A stretch of 64,000 nucleotides of DNA from Podospora pseudoanserina (taxonomy: Eukaryota > Ascomycota > Sordariomycetes > Sordariales > Podosporaceae). Every line of letters starts with the position of its first letter. The stretch's first letter is position 1. The DNA lies in contig NC_085922.1 of the NCBI RefSeq assembly GCF_035222485.1, positions 3,177,001 to 3,241,000 of the forward strand, in the 5' to 3' direction. Position numbers and translations under genes: made by a program. Positions 11,120 through 22,041 of the stretch are shown here, piece after piece. Below the pieces are notes generated by a model. That model ran no database searches, was not told the origin of the DNA, and saw nothing but the letters and a program-made list of their open reading frames with translations.

Positions 11120-14011
11120 CCACAGCAGAAGCCACGTATGGCGGGCTTTGTGGATGCGGATGCGCTTTCGAGACAGGACTCGGTATCAACGGCTACCGTG
11201 ACGTCTGGCCGGCGGCGGAAACACAGCAATGATTGGGATCAGGACGATAACTCTCAGAAATCGAATAACCGGAGCTCGAGTAACCGGTCGCCTGTTGAGC
11301 ATCAGCATCAGCATCAGCATCAGCACGAAAGTCACCGGGTGCCCTACTTTAGGTATTTTGGGCCGACTGCCATCGTCCCAGGCTTCAAGCAGATGGTGGT
11401 GGACATCTCGCGCGAGATTCATCGTGATAGGCGCAAGAGTCGGGGCAGTTCCTTCTCGACAACATCACCAGGGTCATTGTACGGGTGCGGTGCAGGGCAG
11501 CACCATTTCACCAACCCGGGAACCGAGTTCGACAGTCTCGAAGACATTCCAATTTATGACGTGAACGATTCGAATCCGGTTCACCCTTTGATCCTCAACC
11601 TCGCCATAACCTTCTTCACTCACCTTGGTTGCAACTATCAGTTTATGCGAAAGGACAGGACCCTGCGCATGCTCAAGGAAAAGAGACTGGAGCCCATCTT
11701 GGTAGATGCAATGTGCGCTTTGGCAGCTCGCTTTTCTGACGACCCCATCTTCATCAACCCACATGACGGAAAAGAAAAGAGATCAGAGTTCGGGCAGGTA
11801 TTCGCTCGGCGTGCCAAAGCGGCCACGGTGGACACTTTCCCATGCCCATCCGTTGCTGCTGTGCAGGCCTGTCTTTTGATGGCATACGAAGGGTTCGGGG
11901 CAAACCAGGACAGCGCTCTCTGGATGTATTTGGGCCTGGCCATCAGGATGGCGGTCGATCTCGGTCTTCAGAAGCTGGAAGGTGTCAAGTACCAAGGTGA
12001 ACGAGATCCTTGGTACACGAGAAGCTGGAGCCGGAAAAGCAACGATGGATCCGATGAACCCGAGGGAAAGCGAAACGACGAAGAGGTTTTGGGGCCGCAC
12101 GAGCAGCGCGAGGTGGAACAGGAGCGCATGGATACCTTTTGGGCTGTCTTTGTTCTGGACCGTGTCATATCGTCGGGAACAGGACGTCCAGTCACGTTCC
12201 GTGACGACGACTTTGAACTGTCTCTTCCGGAACACGCCATCGATCCGGTCTCGGGCTGGCCCGACCCCTTCCCGCCGTTCATCGAGATCATCCACCTGTA
12301 CGGCAGAGTGTCGGATGTTTTGAATAATATCCGGGATGCCAACGACCTCACCGAGGAGAAGATGCAGAAGCTTGCACAGATGGAGATTGACTTGAGCCAC
12401 ATTTACAAGAAGCAGGATTCGCGTCTCCATTTTGACCCTGCCAACTTTCGAAAGTATGTCGAGGCAGGAAAGGGCACCATCTTTATTCTGCTGCACTTTT
12501 GGTTCCACGCTCTGATCGTTGTCCTTCATCAGCCGACGCTGTTGACTCCGTTTTACAGCCTCAGACCGACTCAGTTGCTGCCGAACAGTCGGGAGCTCTC
12601 CATGTCGAGTGCCAAAACCATTGCTGACATCCTCGCCTTTGCCGACCTGATCGACCCAAAGAGTTTTATCGGGAACCCGTTCACATCCCAGCCAATTTAC
12701 ATCGCTGCATGTGCCTTCTTGATGGAATCTGGAGCGAATGCGTCACACCCCCCTTCGCGAGAGCCATCACCTTCTCCAGAAGCCAAGTCTCGCTTTTTCA
12801 AAGGCATCCCTGGGAAATTGGGCCCATCTATTGACCCCCGACAGAAACACTCACTCCTTGTCTCTGCTGCCAATTCGAACTACACGCGGTGTTACAAGTC
12901 TCTCCAGCAACTGCAGCAGTACTGGGCGGGCGTCGGTTACATTCTCAACGCCCTGGACCAAAAATCAAAGGGCATCTGGGACTGCGAGACGTTCACAAAG
13001 GAGGAATACGAACCCATCACGCTGGCCCGTCGTCGTTCACTGGAACGCTTGCCGCGATTTGAGCATCCCGCCTCGCCCAACGTTCCACCCATCGCATACT
13101 CTCTTACTGGGACCACAAACTCGCCAAACTCGAACCTGACGGTCTTGTTCCAGAATCCAGCAAATACCACACTTCCGCCCATACCGCCGCCTCCACCTCT
13201 CTCGGTTCCCGTGTCTGCCGCAACACCTCCTGGGAACATGACATATGATCCCGTCCGGCAAAGCCTTCCAGACACTCCATCTGCTATGCTCCCGCCGGCC
13301 TATCCCCAAGCCAATATATCGGCTCTGCGCTACCAGTCGAGAACCCCCAAACTGTCCAGGTTACCACAATCGCCGGCAATGGGCAAGTCCCTACTAAAAC
13401 ACGAATCCTCCCCCTCTGTCGACTTAGACCTGCACACACCCCCACCCGCAGACAGACATCAGAGGCAGAACCACCACCCCACGCATCATCAGACCAGCCA
13501 CAACAACAATAACAGCAACAACAACCAGAACCACCACCACATCCCTCCTACGCCTCCTCCTCCTCTTCCACCACCACCCACCACCACCAGCACCACCACC
13601 ACCACCACTCCTCCAACACCTCAAGCTACGAAACCTCGACCGCGCACGAGGGGTCACCTTCCACAACCCCCACAGATTCCGGTTTGCACCACTACCAGCA
13701 CAATTCCCACGACCATCATCACGGGAATCACCACGACAACAACCATCACGACGATAACAGCGTAGGTCATAACGAGTACGAGACAGATTTTAGTCATGGT
13801 GGGTTGGTTTCAGGGGGAGGAGGAGGAGGAGGAGGAGGAGGAGGAGGAGGAGGAGGGAAGGGGGTACGGGTACTTGGAGATTAATCCGATAAGCGAGGCG
13901 ATTACTTTGAATAGTTTTGAAGTGAATTTTGATATGTTGGGGCTACAGAGCGATTTGATGATGCCGCCTTGGTTGGAGATTTTACCTGGGGAGGTGCTGG
14001 GGGTTGTTTGA
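10537..14011 (+). CDS. Zn2Cys6 transcription factor with fungal-specific middle domain
   Basis: DNA-binding regulator of unknown target. Exon 1 is 10537-10616. Intron 10617-10713 (GTATGT...CCTAG) splits the Ala codon just before the zinc cluster, C28-X2-C31-X6-C38-X6-C45-X2-C48-X6-C55, after a basic KRRR patch. A poly-Gln/His tract follows (11051-11127), then a fungal_trans-type regulatory region (HPLILNLAITFFTHLG onward) over roughly residues 280-720. The C-terminus is Pro/His/Asn-rich and ends with the ordered segment GYLEINPISEAITLNSFEVN. That segment is in the same frame as the main exon, but the plausible sequence before it (HPSYASSSSS, SYETSTAHEGSPSTTPTDSG) is in another. The return is explained by an intron at 13762-13813 (GTAGGT...TTTCAG). 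The first change, between about 13440 and 13545 in a CAA/CCA-repeat region, has no clear intron and implies one missing base. Read strictly, the frame would stop at 13765. Confidence 0.8.
11051..11127 (+). repeat. CAG/CAA tract coding for poly-Gln/His
   Basis: In-frame CAG, CAA and CAT codons giving a glutamine-rich run with a short His interruption inside the Zn2Cys6 factor. Tracts of this kind vary in length between strains. Confidence 0.9.
13817..13857 (+). repeat. (GGA)n trinucleotide tract coding for poly-Glu
   Basis: About 13 GGA/GAG units directly after the proposed 3' splice site at 13813. In the frame that reaches the conserved C-terminus they encode a glutamate run. Confidence 0.85.
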
Positions 14012-14084
14012 GGGGGGGATTGATGCATCATGGGCAGCATATGTGATTTCGGGGGGGGGGGGTTCTTTTTTTCCTTTTGGCAGG

Positions 14085-14170
14085 CGGTTAGGGTTGGGTT
14101 GGGTTGGGACTGGAGTTGGATTAGGAAGGGGGGGATATGTGGGTTGGGATTGGGATTGGGATTGGAGTAG
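14085..14170 (+). repeat. G-rich TTGGG/ATTGGG array
   Basis: Repeated TTGGGT and ATTGGG units with one TTAGGG. It is intergenic rather than terminal, so a telomere is not implied. The spaced G-runs could allow quadruplex formation (inference). Confidence 0.7.
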
Positions 14171-14964
14171 GGTGTTTATGATTATGAGGATGGGCTTCAA
14201 GGTGGATGGGATACCTGAGGATGATATCATGGGTGTCTTCAAGGTGGCTTTTGTTTTTGGAATTACTATGTTGGGGTATGATGGGATGCATGTTTTGTTG
14301 TAGCATTACATTTTGGCAAGCCAGGGAGGATATCTCGGTTTTTTTCCCCCCCCTTCACTATGCAATGTTTCTATTTTGATTTTGAACATCATGATCCTTA
14401 CATTTACGTTTTTATGTTTTTTTTTTCTTTTTCTTTCACCTCCACGCATTCGATCTCATGATATGATGGGAAGCAGGCAACAAGGCGAAAGAGGGAGAGA
14501 GGGGTAAATACAGGAAAATAAAAACGGTAATTTTAAGATGGGGAAAAGAGGAAATTGGGCGGCCTTCAAATGCTTTTTTTGTTGTTCTGTTCAAGCGAGC
14601 GAGCGAGTTGAGCTGCATTTTGTTTTTGTTTTGTTTCTGTTTTGGGCATTTCGTGTTATCATCAGCGTTGGGATTCGAGTTATGAGGGGAGGAATGTAAA
14701 CCAACATCATGTTGGTTTATGGGTTATCATAGTGGGATTTGATGAGAGGAGGGAGGAGCCGAAAGGTGCATAAATACCACAGTGGGGGGGCAGAGACCTT
14801 GATAATTACGAGGATCGTTTTGCTTTGCTTGCCCTCATAATGAGAGTGTTACCAACGACACCACTGGCAAAGCAACCGTATATAAGACTCTCGGCAACCA
14901 CTAATACCCCCCCAGACCCATACCCATACATCCGTCCCCTCGGCCTTAAAAAACCATCCGTACG

Positions 14965-15028
14965 ACGTAGAGGCATGCCCCTTTTGCATTTCTAACATGC
15001 CTTGCTATAAATAGCAAAGCCTCTACGT
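14965..15028. repeat. Nested inverted repeats
   Basis: ACGTAGAGGC at 14965-14974 pairs exactly with GCCTCTACGT at 15019-15028. Inside lie AGGCATG/CATGCCT (14971-14977 and 14996-15002) and a compact hairpin, TTGCTAT-AA-ATAGCAA (15002-15017). Function unknown. Confidence 0.6.
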
Positions 15029-16180
15029 ACAGTCTTACATAACACTTCAAACTGACGACTGCCCCCCCCTTCCCTGTTCGCGGGTTGGAGAAGTGGAAAA
15101 AGCTTGTAAGATGGGTCCCGGATCTCAGCTGAGATGGAGACTTTGTTTAGGTTTGATATGAGGCCGGGCTCTGGTAGGCTCGGTTCTGGAACTGTTCCAA
15201 TAGGCTCGCTACCGCGGGAGGGGGTGAGTAAGGGGGGGACAAGGCTGCTACGTAGCAGTTTACAGAGTGTGTAAGGACTGGAATGATGGATGCGCTCCTG
15301 TGACAGTGGCAGGTGTCAAAGTCTGGAGGGGGTGTAGGTCATCTTGGAGATATCATCATCTGCAGGTTTTGTGACGGTGGTTCGGTACCGAGTTTGGGAC
15401 TGGGCTGTTGCAGGGTTGTTGTTGTGACCTACCCTCATCATGTTTCATGTTGTCTTGATGCCGAGATCGAAGATTTGCGTCAAGGAGGGGGATGATGGAT
15501 CGAGGACGAGGAGAAGCCAGACAGTATACTCAGCCAGGCTGTCAGCTACAACAGCACCAAGTCAACAACAGACTCGACGGGACTTGCTCATCCAACCTCT
15601 CTCGCCGACGTGGCTCCCAGATCTCGACAGGAAGCAGCACCATGTCAGGTTCATATACGACAACGACCGGCAGGTATAGCTACCTACCTATCTACATCAC
15701 CTTTCATCACAACCGCACGGCAAAGCCGCTCACAGCCCTCCCAGTCAGTCCACCCCCACACTCTTCCGCAGTCCACCTGACGGACCAGAAAAAGTAACGT
15801 CGGGGGCGACCCCAACTCCCGCACCTGCTCCCCGGAGTTCGTGTGTGGGCGGTGGATCCCAACCCCAGGTTCTCGCTCCTGGAATAGCGCTGTTGATGAT
15901 ATCCCCAGCATCGATCGCCCCTGGGTTGGTGAGAGGCCGAGCGATCATGTGGAATGGTGGCTGCATGGATGGGCGCTAGTGTGGCATGAACTATACTGAA
16001 AATCCGAATCTTCAGCGAAGACGAAGGCGCGAGGTGTAGGATTGTAGTGGGATGAAGTATCAAGAAGGGTGATGTTTGGGTGTGATAGAGTTGGGGACTT
16101 CGGGTTTGAGGTTCGGAGATAAGAATATGCTTAGATCGATGACACTGATATCACCAGATGAGCAGAAAACGGACACTGCG

Positions 16181-16243
16181 GACTGTGGACTGTGGACTGT
16201 GGACTGTGGACTGTGGACTGTGGACTGTGGACTGTGGACTGTG
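16181..16243. repeat. Nine-copy GACTGTG heptamer array
   Basis: Nine perfect tandem copies of GACTGTG, followed by the degenerate unit AACTGTC, which is the left arm of the adjoining stem-loop. Confidence 0.95.
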
Positions 16244-16276
16244 AACTGTCCGTATGGTTGCCCATATCGGACAGTT
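16244..16276. repeat. Stem-loop after heptamer array
   Basis: AACTGTCCG-TATGG and CCATA-t-CGGACAGTT form a 14-bp stem with one bulged base and a 4-base loop. It starts exactly where the heptamer array ends. Confidence 0.7.
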
Positions 16277-17421
16277 CAGTTACAGCGAGCGCGCGAACGA
16301 AACGACATCATCACAACGGTATGGGGATATGGGGATGCGGCTCATGATAGCGGCTGAGACATGAGAGGGCTGATGGGACGGAAGGCGGCGGGCTATTTTT
16401 TGGGGACCGTTTCTCAAGACTCTCCCCCACACTCACTACCATTCTGGGGCGGACACGGCTCAGACAGTCGGCTGCGCTACCGCACCGGGGCAGCGGCCAG
16501 CCGGACCAATCAGGGAACACGCATAGCAGCGGACTCGGCTGGCGACGGGAGGCTGACAGTTGTCAGACCCTAACAGGCCCTGTTGTCAAGGCTTTGAAAT
16601 GTTCTTGGGGTGTGGGGTAAAGGACAGGGGGTTTGACTCCCGACACTTGGAGCCGTGGTGGAGGAGGGCGGCCCCGCTATATCGATTACCGTGAACAAGT
16701 CCCGATTTCGAACCACCCCTCACGCCCGAAGGAACCACATGGCGCCAGCAGTTTTCTGGAAAAGATGGACGCCCGTGACGCCCACTGACGCCGTAGTGGC
16801 CGTCCTCCATGCCAGCAGAGCGATGTCACGGCCTCTTGTCCCATCTCTCGGCCAATGGTGACCCGAGCAGCCCTACACAGCCTACACAGCCGTGTACCTT
16901 GCCGGTATCTAGTATACGTCAGGACAGGAACCTCGTCGCTTTTTCGCTTCCGAGTCAGGCGCTCCAGCGAGTCCCATCCAGTCCCCCCTGGCCATCATCC
17001 CGAGCTCCTTGCCGCGATCCTAGGGTGCACCATGCATTGGCGTCTCAGCCCGTCCACCCCGTGAACCCCGTCCATTTGGCCCGACACTCGGATCCTGGCC
17101 CGGATCCCGGTTTCTGGGAAAGCGTCGAGAGAGCGCGAGACGGATCTGCCACTGGCGAGAGCCGCTGACGGAGGTGTGGGAGGAGGAGGAGGAGTAAGTA
17201 GGGCGAAGAAATTCTATCAAGTATTTGACCCCTCCCACCTCCTGCTCGTCCCAAACTTTCCATCGTGATCTCTCCATCCTTCTTCTCTTTTTTCCCAAGA
17301 TACCCAGTGCTGCTCTCTCTCCCTCTCCCTCTCTCTCTCTCTCTTTCTTTTTCTTTTTTCTTGTTTCTTTGGATCATCACCCCCCTTTCTAGACATCACA
17401 TACACACACTCAGTCTTCACA

Positions 17422-19412
17422 ATGGCCTCTGAGCAGAAGCAGCACCCCAGCCCCAACCATTATGACATTGGTAAGCCTCCTCCTTAAGACTCACAGACAA
17501 GAAGTAGTAGAGTGAGATATATCTAACACCCACGACAGTCATTGTGGGTGCCGGTCCCGTCGGCCTGATGCTCTCGACCTGCCTGGCGAGATGGGGTTAC
17601 AAGATCAAGCACATCGACAACAGACCTGAGCCTACCGCCACTGGCCGTGCCGATGGCATCCAGCCCCGTTCCCTCGATCTCCTCCGCAACATGGGCCTCA
17701 AGTCGGCCATCATGGCCCACAAGCCCGCTCGTGTCTATGAGGTTGCTTTCTGGGACCCTCCCACCGGCGGCAAGGGCATTGCCCGTACCGGCACCTGGGC
17801 TTCTTGCCCCGACTTCATCGACGCCAGATACCCCTTCACCACCCTCCTCCACCAGGGTCTGATCGAGCGTGCTTTCATCGCCGACCTCGAGAAGAACAAC
17901 ACCACCGTCCAGCGCCCCTGGACCATCACCGGCTTCACCTCTGACGAGCAGGCCGACCCCGAATACCCCGTCAGCGTCGAGCTCCAGCACGTCGACGGCA
18001 CCTTCAAGGAGAGCGTCAAGGCCAAGTACCTCTTCGGCGGCGAGGGCGCCCGCTCCTTCGTCCGTGACCAACTCAAGATTGGCATCACCCACAAGGACCC
18101 CATCGCCTACGTCTGGGGTGTCATGGACGGTGTCGTCAAGACCGACTTCCCCGACATCAAGATGAAGTGCACCATCCACTCGGAGCACGGCTCCATCATG
18201 GTCATCCCCCGCGAGGACAACATGGTCCGCCTCTACATCCAGATCGCCTCCTCCACCGACCCCGACTTCAACCCCCGCAAGACGGCCACCGTCGAGGAGG
18301 TCCAGGCCTCGGCCAAGCGCATCCTCCAGCCCTACAGCATCGAGTGGGAGCGCGTCGAGTGGTACTCTGTCTACCCCATCGGCCAGGGCATTTCCGACAA
18401 GTACACCCTCGACCACCGCGTCTTCCTCGGCGGCGACGCCTGCCACACCCACTCCCCCAAGGCCGGCCAGGGCATGAACACTGCCTTCCTCGACGCCCTC
18501 AACCTCGCCTGGAAGATCCACGCCGTCGAGGGCGGCCTCGCCCACAAGTCCATCCTCGAGACCTACGAGCCCGAGCGCAAGGACGTCGCCGAGACTCTTT
18601 TGTCTTTCGACAACAAGTACGCCAAGCTCTTCTCCCAGCGCCCCCCCTCCTCCAACGAGGTCGCCGCCGCCACGGCCCAGAAGGCCTCCTCCGGCGCCGA
18701 GGAAAACGAATTCATCAAGACCTTCAAGGAGTCCTGCTCTTTCACTTCCGGCTACGGCGTAGCCTACAAGGCCAACCAGCTCAACTGGTCCCCCGAGCAC
18801 CCGGCCCAATCCCACGTCATCGCCAAGTCTGACGCCCTGGTCCCCGGCCGCCTCTTCAGGAACGCCGACGTCACCCGCGTCGTCGACGCCAACGTCGTCC
18901 ATCTGGAGCAGGAGATCCCCCTCAACGGCGCCTTCCGCCTCTTCGTCTTCGCCGGCAAGCCCTCCGTCACGGGCCAAGCCCTCAAGGACTTCGCCGCCGG
19001 CCTCGCCAAGAAGAACAGCTTCTACTCTGCCTACCAGCGCGCCGATATCGACTCTGTCTCTCACCACGAGAGGCACAACCCCCACTCCAAGTTCTTCACC
19101 ATCTGCACTGTCTTTGCCGCCAAGAGGAACGAGATTGAGATTAGCCGGGACTTGCCTGCGCTGCTGGCGAGGTACAAGGACAATGTTTATGCTGATGATC
19201 GGTGGTCGAGGAATTTCCCTGACGCGAAGGCGATGGCGCATGCGAAGATGGGGTTGGATGAGGAAAGGGGTGGGGTTGTGGTCGTTAGGCCGGATGGGTA
19301 CACTGGTGTTGTTGTTGCGCTGGAGGAGGGGAGCGCGACAGTGGACGCGCTGAATGCGTACTTTGGGGCTTTTGCGAGCAAAAAGTTGGGGGAGGCGCAG
19401 GCTCAGCTTTGA
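17422..19412 (+). CDS. FAD-dependent aromatic hydroxylase (phenol 2-monooxygenase-like)
   Basis: Predicted NAD(P)H-dependent flavoprotein hydroxylating a phenolic compound; the exact substrate cannot be read from sequence. Exons 17422-17470 and 17539-19412 (640 aa), with intron GTAAGC...GACAG. The N-terminal dinucleotide-binding motif is [20 protein letters not shown] at about residues 17-36. The DG motif appears as GGEGARSF, with Glu where most family members have Asp. The second FAD motif is [19 protein letters not shown] at about 311-329, followed by DALNLAWKI. The last 180 residues fit the thioredoxin-like phenol-hydroxylase dimerisation domain. No signal peptide; probably cytosolic. Codon use is very strongly C-ending, suggesting high expression, and gives rise to a long antisense shadow frame. 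It converges on a Zn2Cys6 regulator; regulation of one by the other is only a possibility. Confidence 0.9.
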
Positions 19413-19889
19413 CTAGGGAGTAGGTTGTGAAGGAGGGGAAAAAGAAAGGGGTAGCCATGGGAATAAGGAGTTTTTTTTAGTTTTTTTTTTTTGGTTTTTT
19501 TTTTGGTTTTGGGAATAATGAGGGATCAATCACAACTTGAAAGATTTTGAAAGGGGGATTCTCTTTTTGAGAGAGGGGGATCTGCTGGGATATTTCGCAT
19601 TGTATAAATACATATATATATATATAGCATCATCTCATGAGTTGTTCTGTTTAGGTTTCTTTTGGTATATAAGTGTTCAAAAACTCTTTGTTATTCGTCT
19701 TGAAATGTGATGGGGTTTATAGGTACACACATCAATTTGGTTCCTAACATACACCAGATATATACCAGTTTCCTTTTTTCCCCATCCATATTTACCTTGT
19801 TGAATACCCCCCCGCCCCTTATTAAACGCCGCCACTTTCCCACACCCTCGTCATTATGCATACAAAACCATCATTACCCCCTTGGTTCC
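19413..19889. other. Convergent 3' region
   Basis: Space between two convergent genes, T-rich at 19469-19506 and containing a TATATATATA run near 19613-19625. It probably holds both 3' UTRs. No gene seen. Confidence 0.6.
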
Positions 19890-22041
19890 TCACCCGAAAA
19901 CCAAACTAACCTCCATCTCCCTACAAACAGTCCTCCACAGCTCCTCCCTCTCCTCCCCCTTCCCCTTTGCCTTCCCCCCTTCCTCCTTCTCCTTCTCCTT
20001 CCCCTTCTCCTCCTCATCCACCCGTCTCCAAACCTCACCCACAACCTCCCACGCCCTTCCAATATTCCTCATCCCCTGCCTTCGTTCCACCTTCTCGAAC
20101 GCCTCCCTCGCCAACTCCCTATCCCTCCCCTCCCCCGCCTCACAAGCAGCCACAAACAACGGCCAAAGCAAAGCCGACATCGGCCCCCTATGCCCAACAG
20201 TGGCCACACAATTCTTCAGCGTCAACCTCGTGTGCCTCCTCACAAGCCCATGCCCCCTCCCATACCCGAGAATGGTCCGATACAAGTAAAGCAAAGAAGC
20301 ATGCCGGTACGCAAGCGAGTTGTGGTATATGCTTGGGATATTACTCGACTTCCCCCTGCTAGCCACAACAGGCACCGGGTCCGCTTCTGGATCATCATTC
20401 CCCTCCGGAGGCGTAAAGTCAGCAGGCAGCTGCGGCTGCCAGTTGTTCAACGCTGCCTCGATCGCCTGTGCCGTGGAGCTGAATTCTGTTCTCAAGACGG
20501 CAATCTTTGTCGGGGAGGAGTTGGACGAGATGGCGTGGTCGAGGGAGGATTTGAGGGAGGAGAGGCCGGAGAGTCGGTGGATGATGGGCCAGAGGGTGGT
20601 TGACATGCCGAGTAGAGTGTCAATGTTGCTCAGCGGGGAGGTGGGCGTCGCGCCGATGGGGGAGAAGGGGAGCAGGCCGCCCGGGGAGGGGGTGGTGCTG
20701 ATCGGGGAGGTGTTGTTTGACAAAGCAGTGATCACGTCGTAGAACCGAAAGGCTCTCTCGAGAAAGACGCCTGCCGGGTCGAGCAGGTCGTCGGTGCTGC
20801 ACATTATTGTCAGGGCGCCCTTTAGGTGGCCGGCTACGATGTTGGAGCGGCCTTTTTGGACGAGCTAGCATGCAGGGTGTCAGCACTGATCTGGAGGTTC
20901 CAAGACGTTGTGGTTGAGCTTACGCATTCATAATACACAAGCAGCATTATGGCCGCCAGAATGTCCGTCCTGTTGGCCTTTTCCTTTTGCGCAATCATCT
21001 GCGCCACGCCCTGTATGGCCTGGTTGTGAAAGTAAAGAGACTTTTCCGAGTTCTCAATCCCGCGATACTCGAGGTGGGCGCACGAAAGCGCAAGGATCGA
21101 GTTGAGCACCGGTGGGCTCTTGCGTGTGAGCGGGAGTATCAATTGCTGGAACGGATTGCCCGTCTCCTCGCGAAAGACGATGAGATGTGACAAGACGTTG
21201 CAAAAGTGATCGATCAGCGCCCTGCGGTTCGGACGCTCGGTGAACTCGGTAAAGGCGGGGGCGTGAAACTCTTGAAGCGGCGACGCTACAGAACATGGCG
21301 CAATCATGGCCAGGTCAGGAGGCGCCTTCGATGCAGCCCGTGGTGATATCGGCCCGGCGGCAGGTGAGGCCCCTTCATCGTCAGCGGGGGCATCGGCCTC
21401 CGGGCTTCCTCCGTTTGGCGATTCTTGCGGGTCCTCGTTGGGGTAGTCGTCCAAGATGTCGATGGGAGGGTACTCGCCGAGGGAGAAATGAGTGTTGAAG
21501 ATAACAGCTGGCGGCTCCCCGTAACGCGTCAAGTCTTGTCCACGGTTCTCGACACCCCAACCGAGATAACTAGAGTTGTGACTGTAATAGCTGAGTTCAG
21601 ATAGTCGTCGAGCTCCTGAGTAGTGTTCGGAAGATGTACCCGCTGCCGTGTGCGGCGCAGATTCACGTCGTTTTCGCTGTCTTGGTTTCACAGTCCCGTA
21701 CACACACTCAACACCTTGCTCTGAGCAACGCGAGCAGGTCGGCCGTTTCTCGTCGCACTTCTTCTTCTGTCAAGGCTATTAGAAACACAGTCTGCCCAAA
21801 GACTGTAGGGCAACCAGACAAACCTTTTCTTTGCTGCATTGGAGTCAGAAAAACATATCAAACCAAGTAGCAGCTGTGTCAAGCAGGCAATGTGGGAACT
21901 CACCAGAATGTACAACCTATATCCCAAACATATCTTGTTAGCTGTCTGATGTGAGGGGCAAGTTATGAATGCATTGTTCTTACCTCCTCTTGACCGCCTC
22001 TTGGGTGGCTTTGGAGGCGCCAGTCGCGTGTACAGCAACAT
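19890..22041 (-). CDS. Zn2Cys6 transcription factor with two tiny exons in the zinc cluster
   Basis: Proposed exons on the minus strand: 22041-21984, 21916-21904 (13 nt), 21833-21824 (10 nt), 21766-20924 and 20864-19890, giving 632 aa. Introns start GTAAGA, GTGAGT, GTTTGT and GTAAGC and end ATAG, GCAG, ACAG and CTAG. Joining them rebuilds a perfect cluster, [18 protein letters not shown] then [10 protein letters not shown] (C-X2-C-X6-C-X6-C-X2-C-X6-C), at about residues 21-48 after a basic PPKRRSRG stretch. The C-terminal half resembles the fungal_trans_2 type: helices with [20 protein letters not shown], then [13 protein letters not shown], and [19 protein letters not shown] near the end. 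The tail has a Lys/Glu-rich low-complexity patch. Nuclear regulator; target unknown. It converges with the flavoprotein gene. Confidence 0.8.

Larger units (their letters stand above)
14012..17421. other. Intergenic, repeats and inverted repeats, no gene supported
   Basis: About 3.4 kb. It holds a G-rich TTGGG array (14085-14170), a cluster of inverted repeats at 14819-15028, and a heptamer array followed by a stem-loop (16181-16276). Open frames at 15313-16573 are short, overlap on both strands and show no domain. The last 150 bases before the monooxygenase start are strongly C/T-rich (CTCTCT runs), a common fungal core-promoter feature. Confidence 0.5.

Noticed and set aside
14085-14170. 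Telomere-like TTAGGG/TTGGG sequence
   Set aside because: Only one TTAGGG; the rest is degenerate TTGGG inside a gene-containing region, so not a telomere.
17523-19241. 572-codon open frame antisense to the flavoprotein gene
   Set aside because: It mirrors the strongly C-ending codon bias of the real gene (stops avoided on the other strand) and encodes a Val/Gly/Asp/Leu-rich sequence with no domain.
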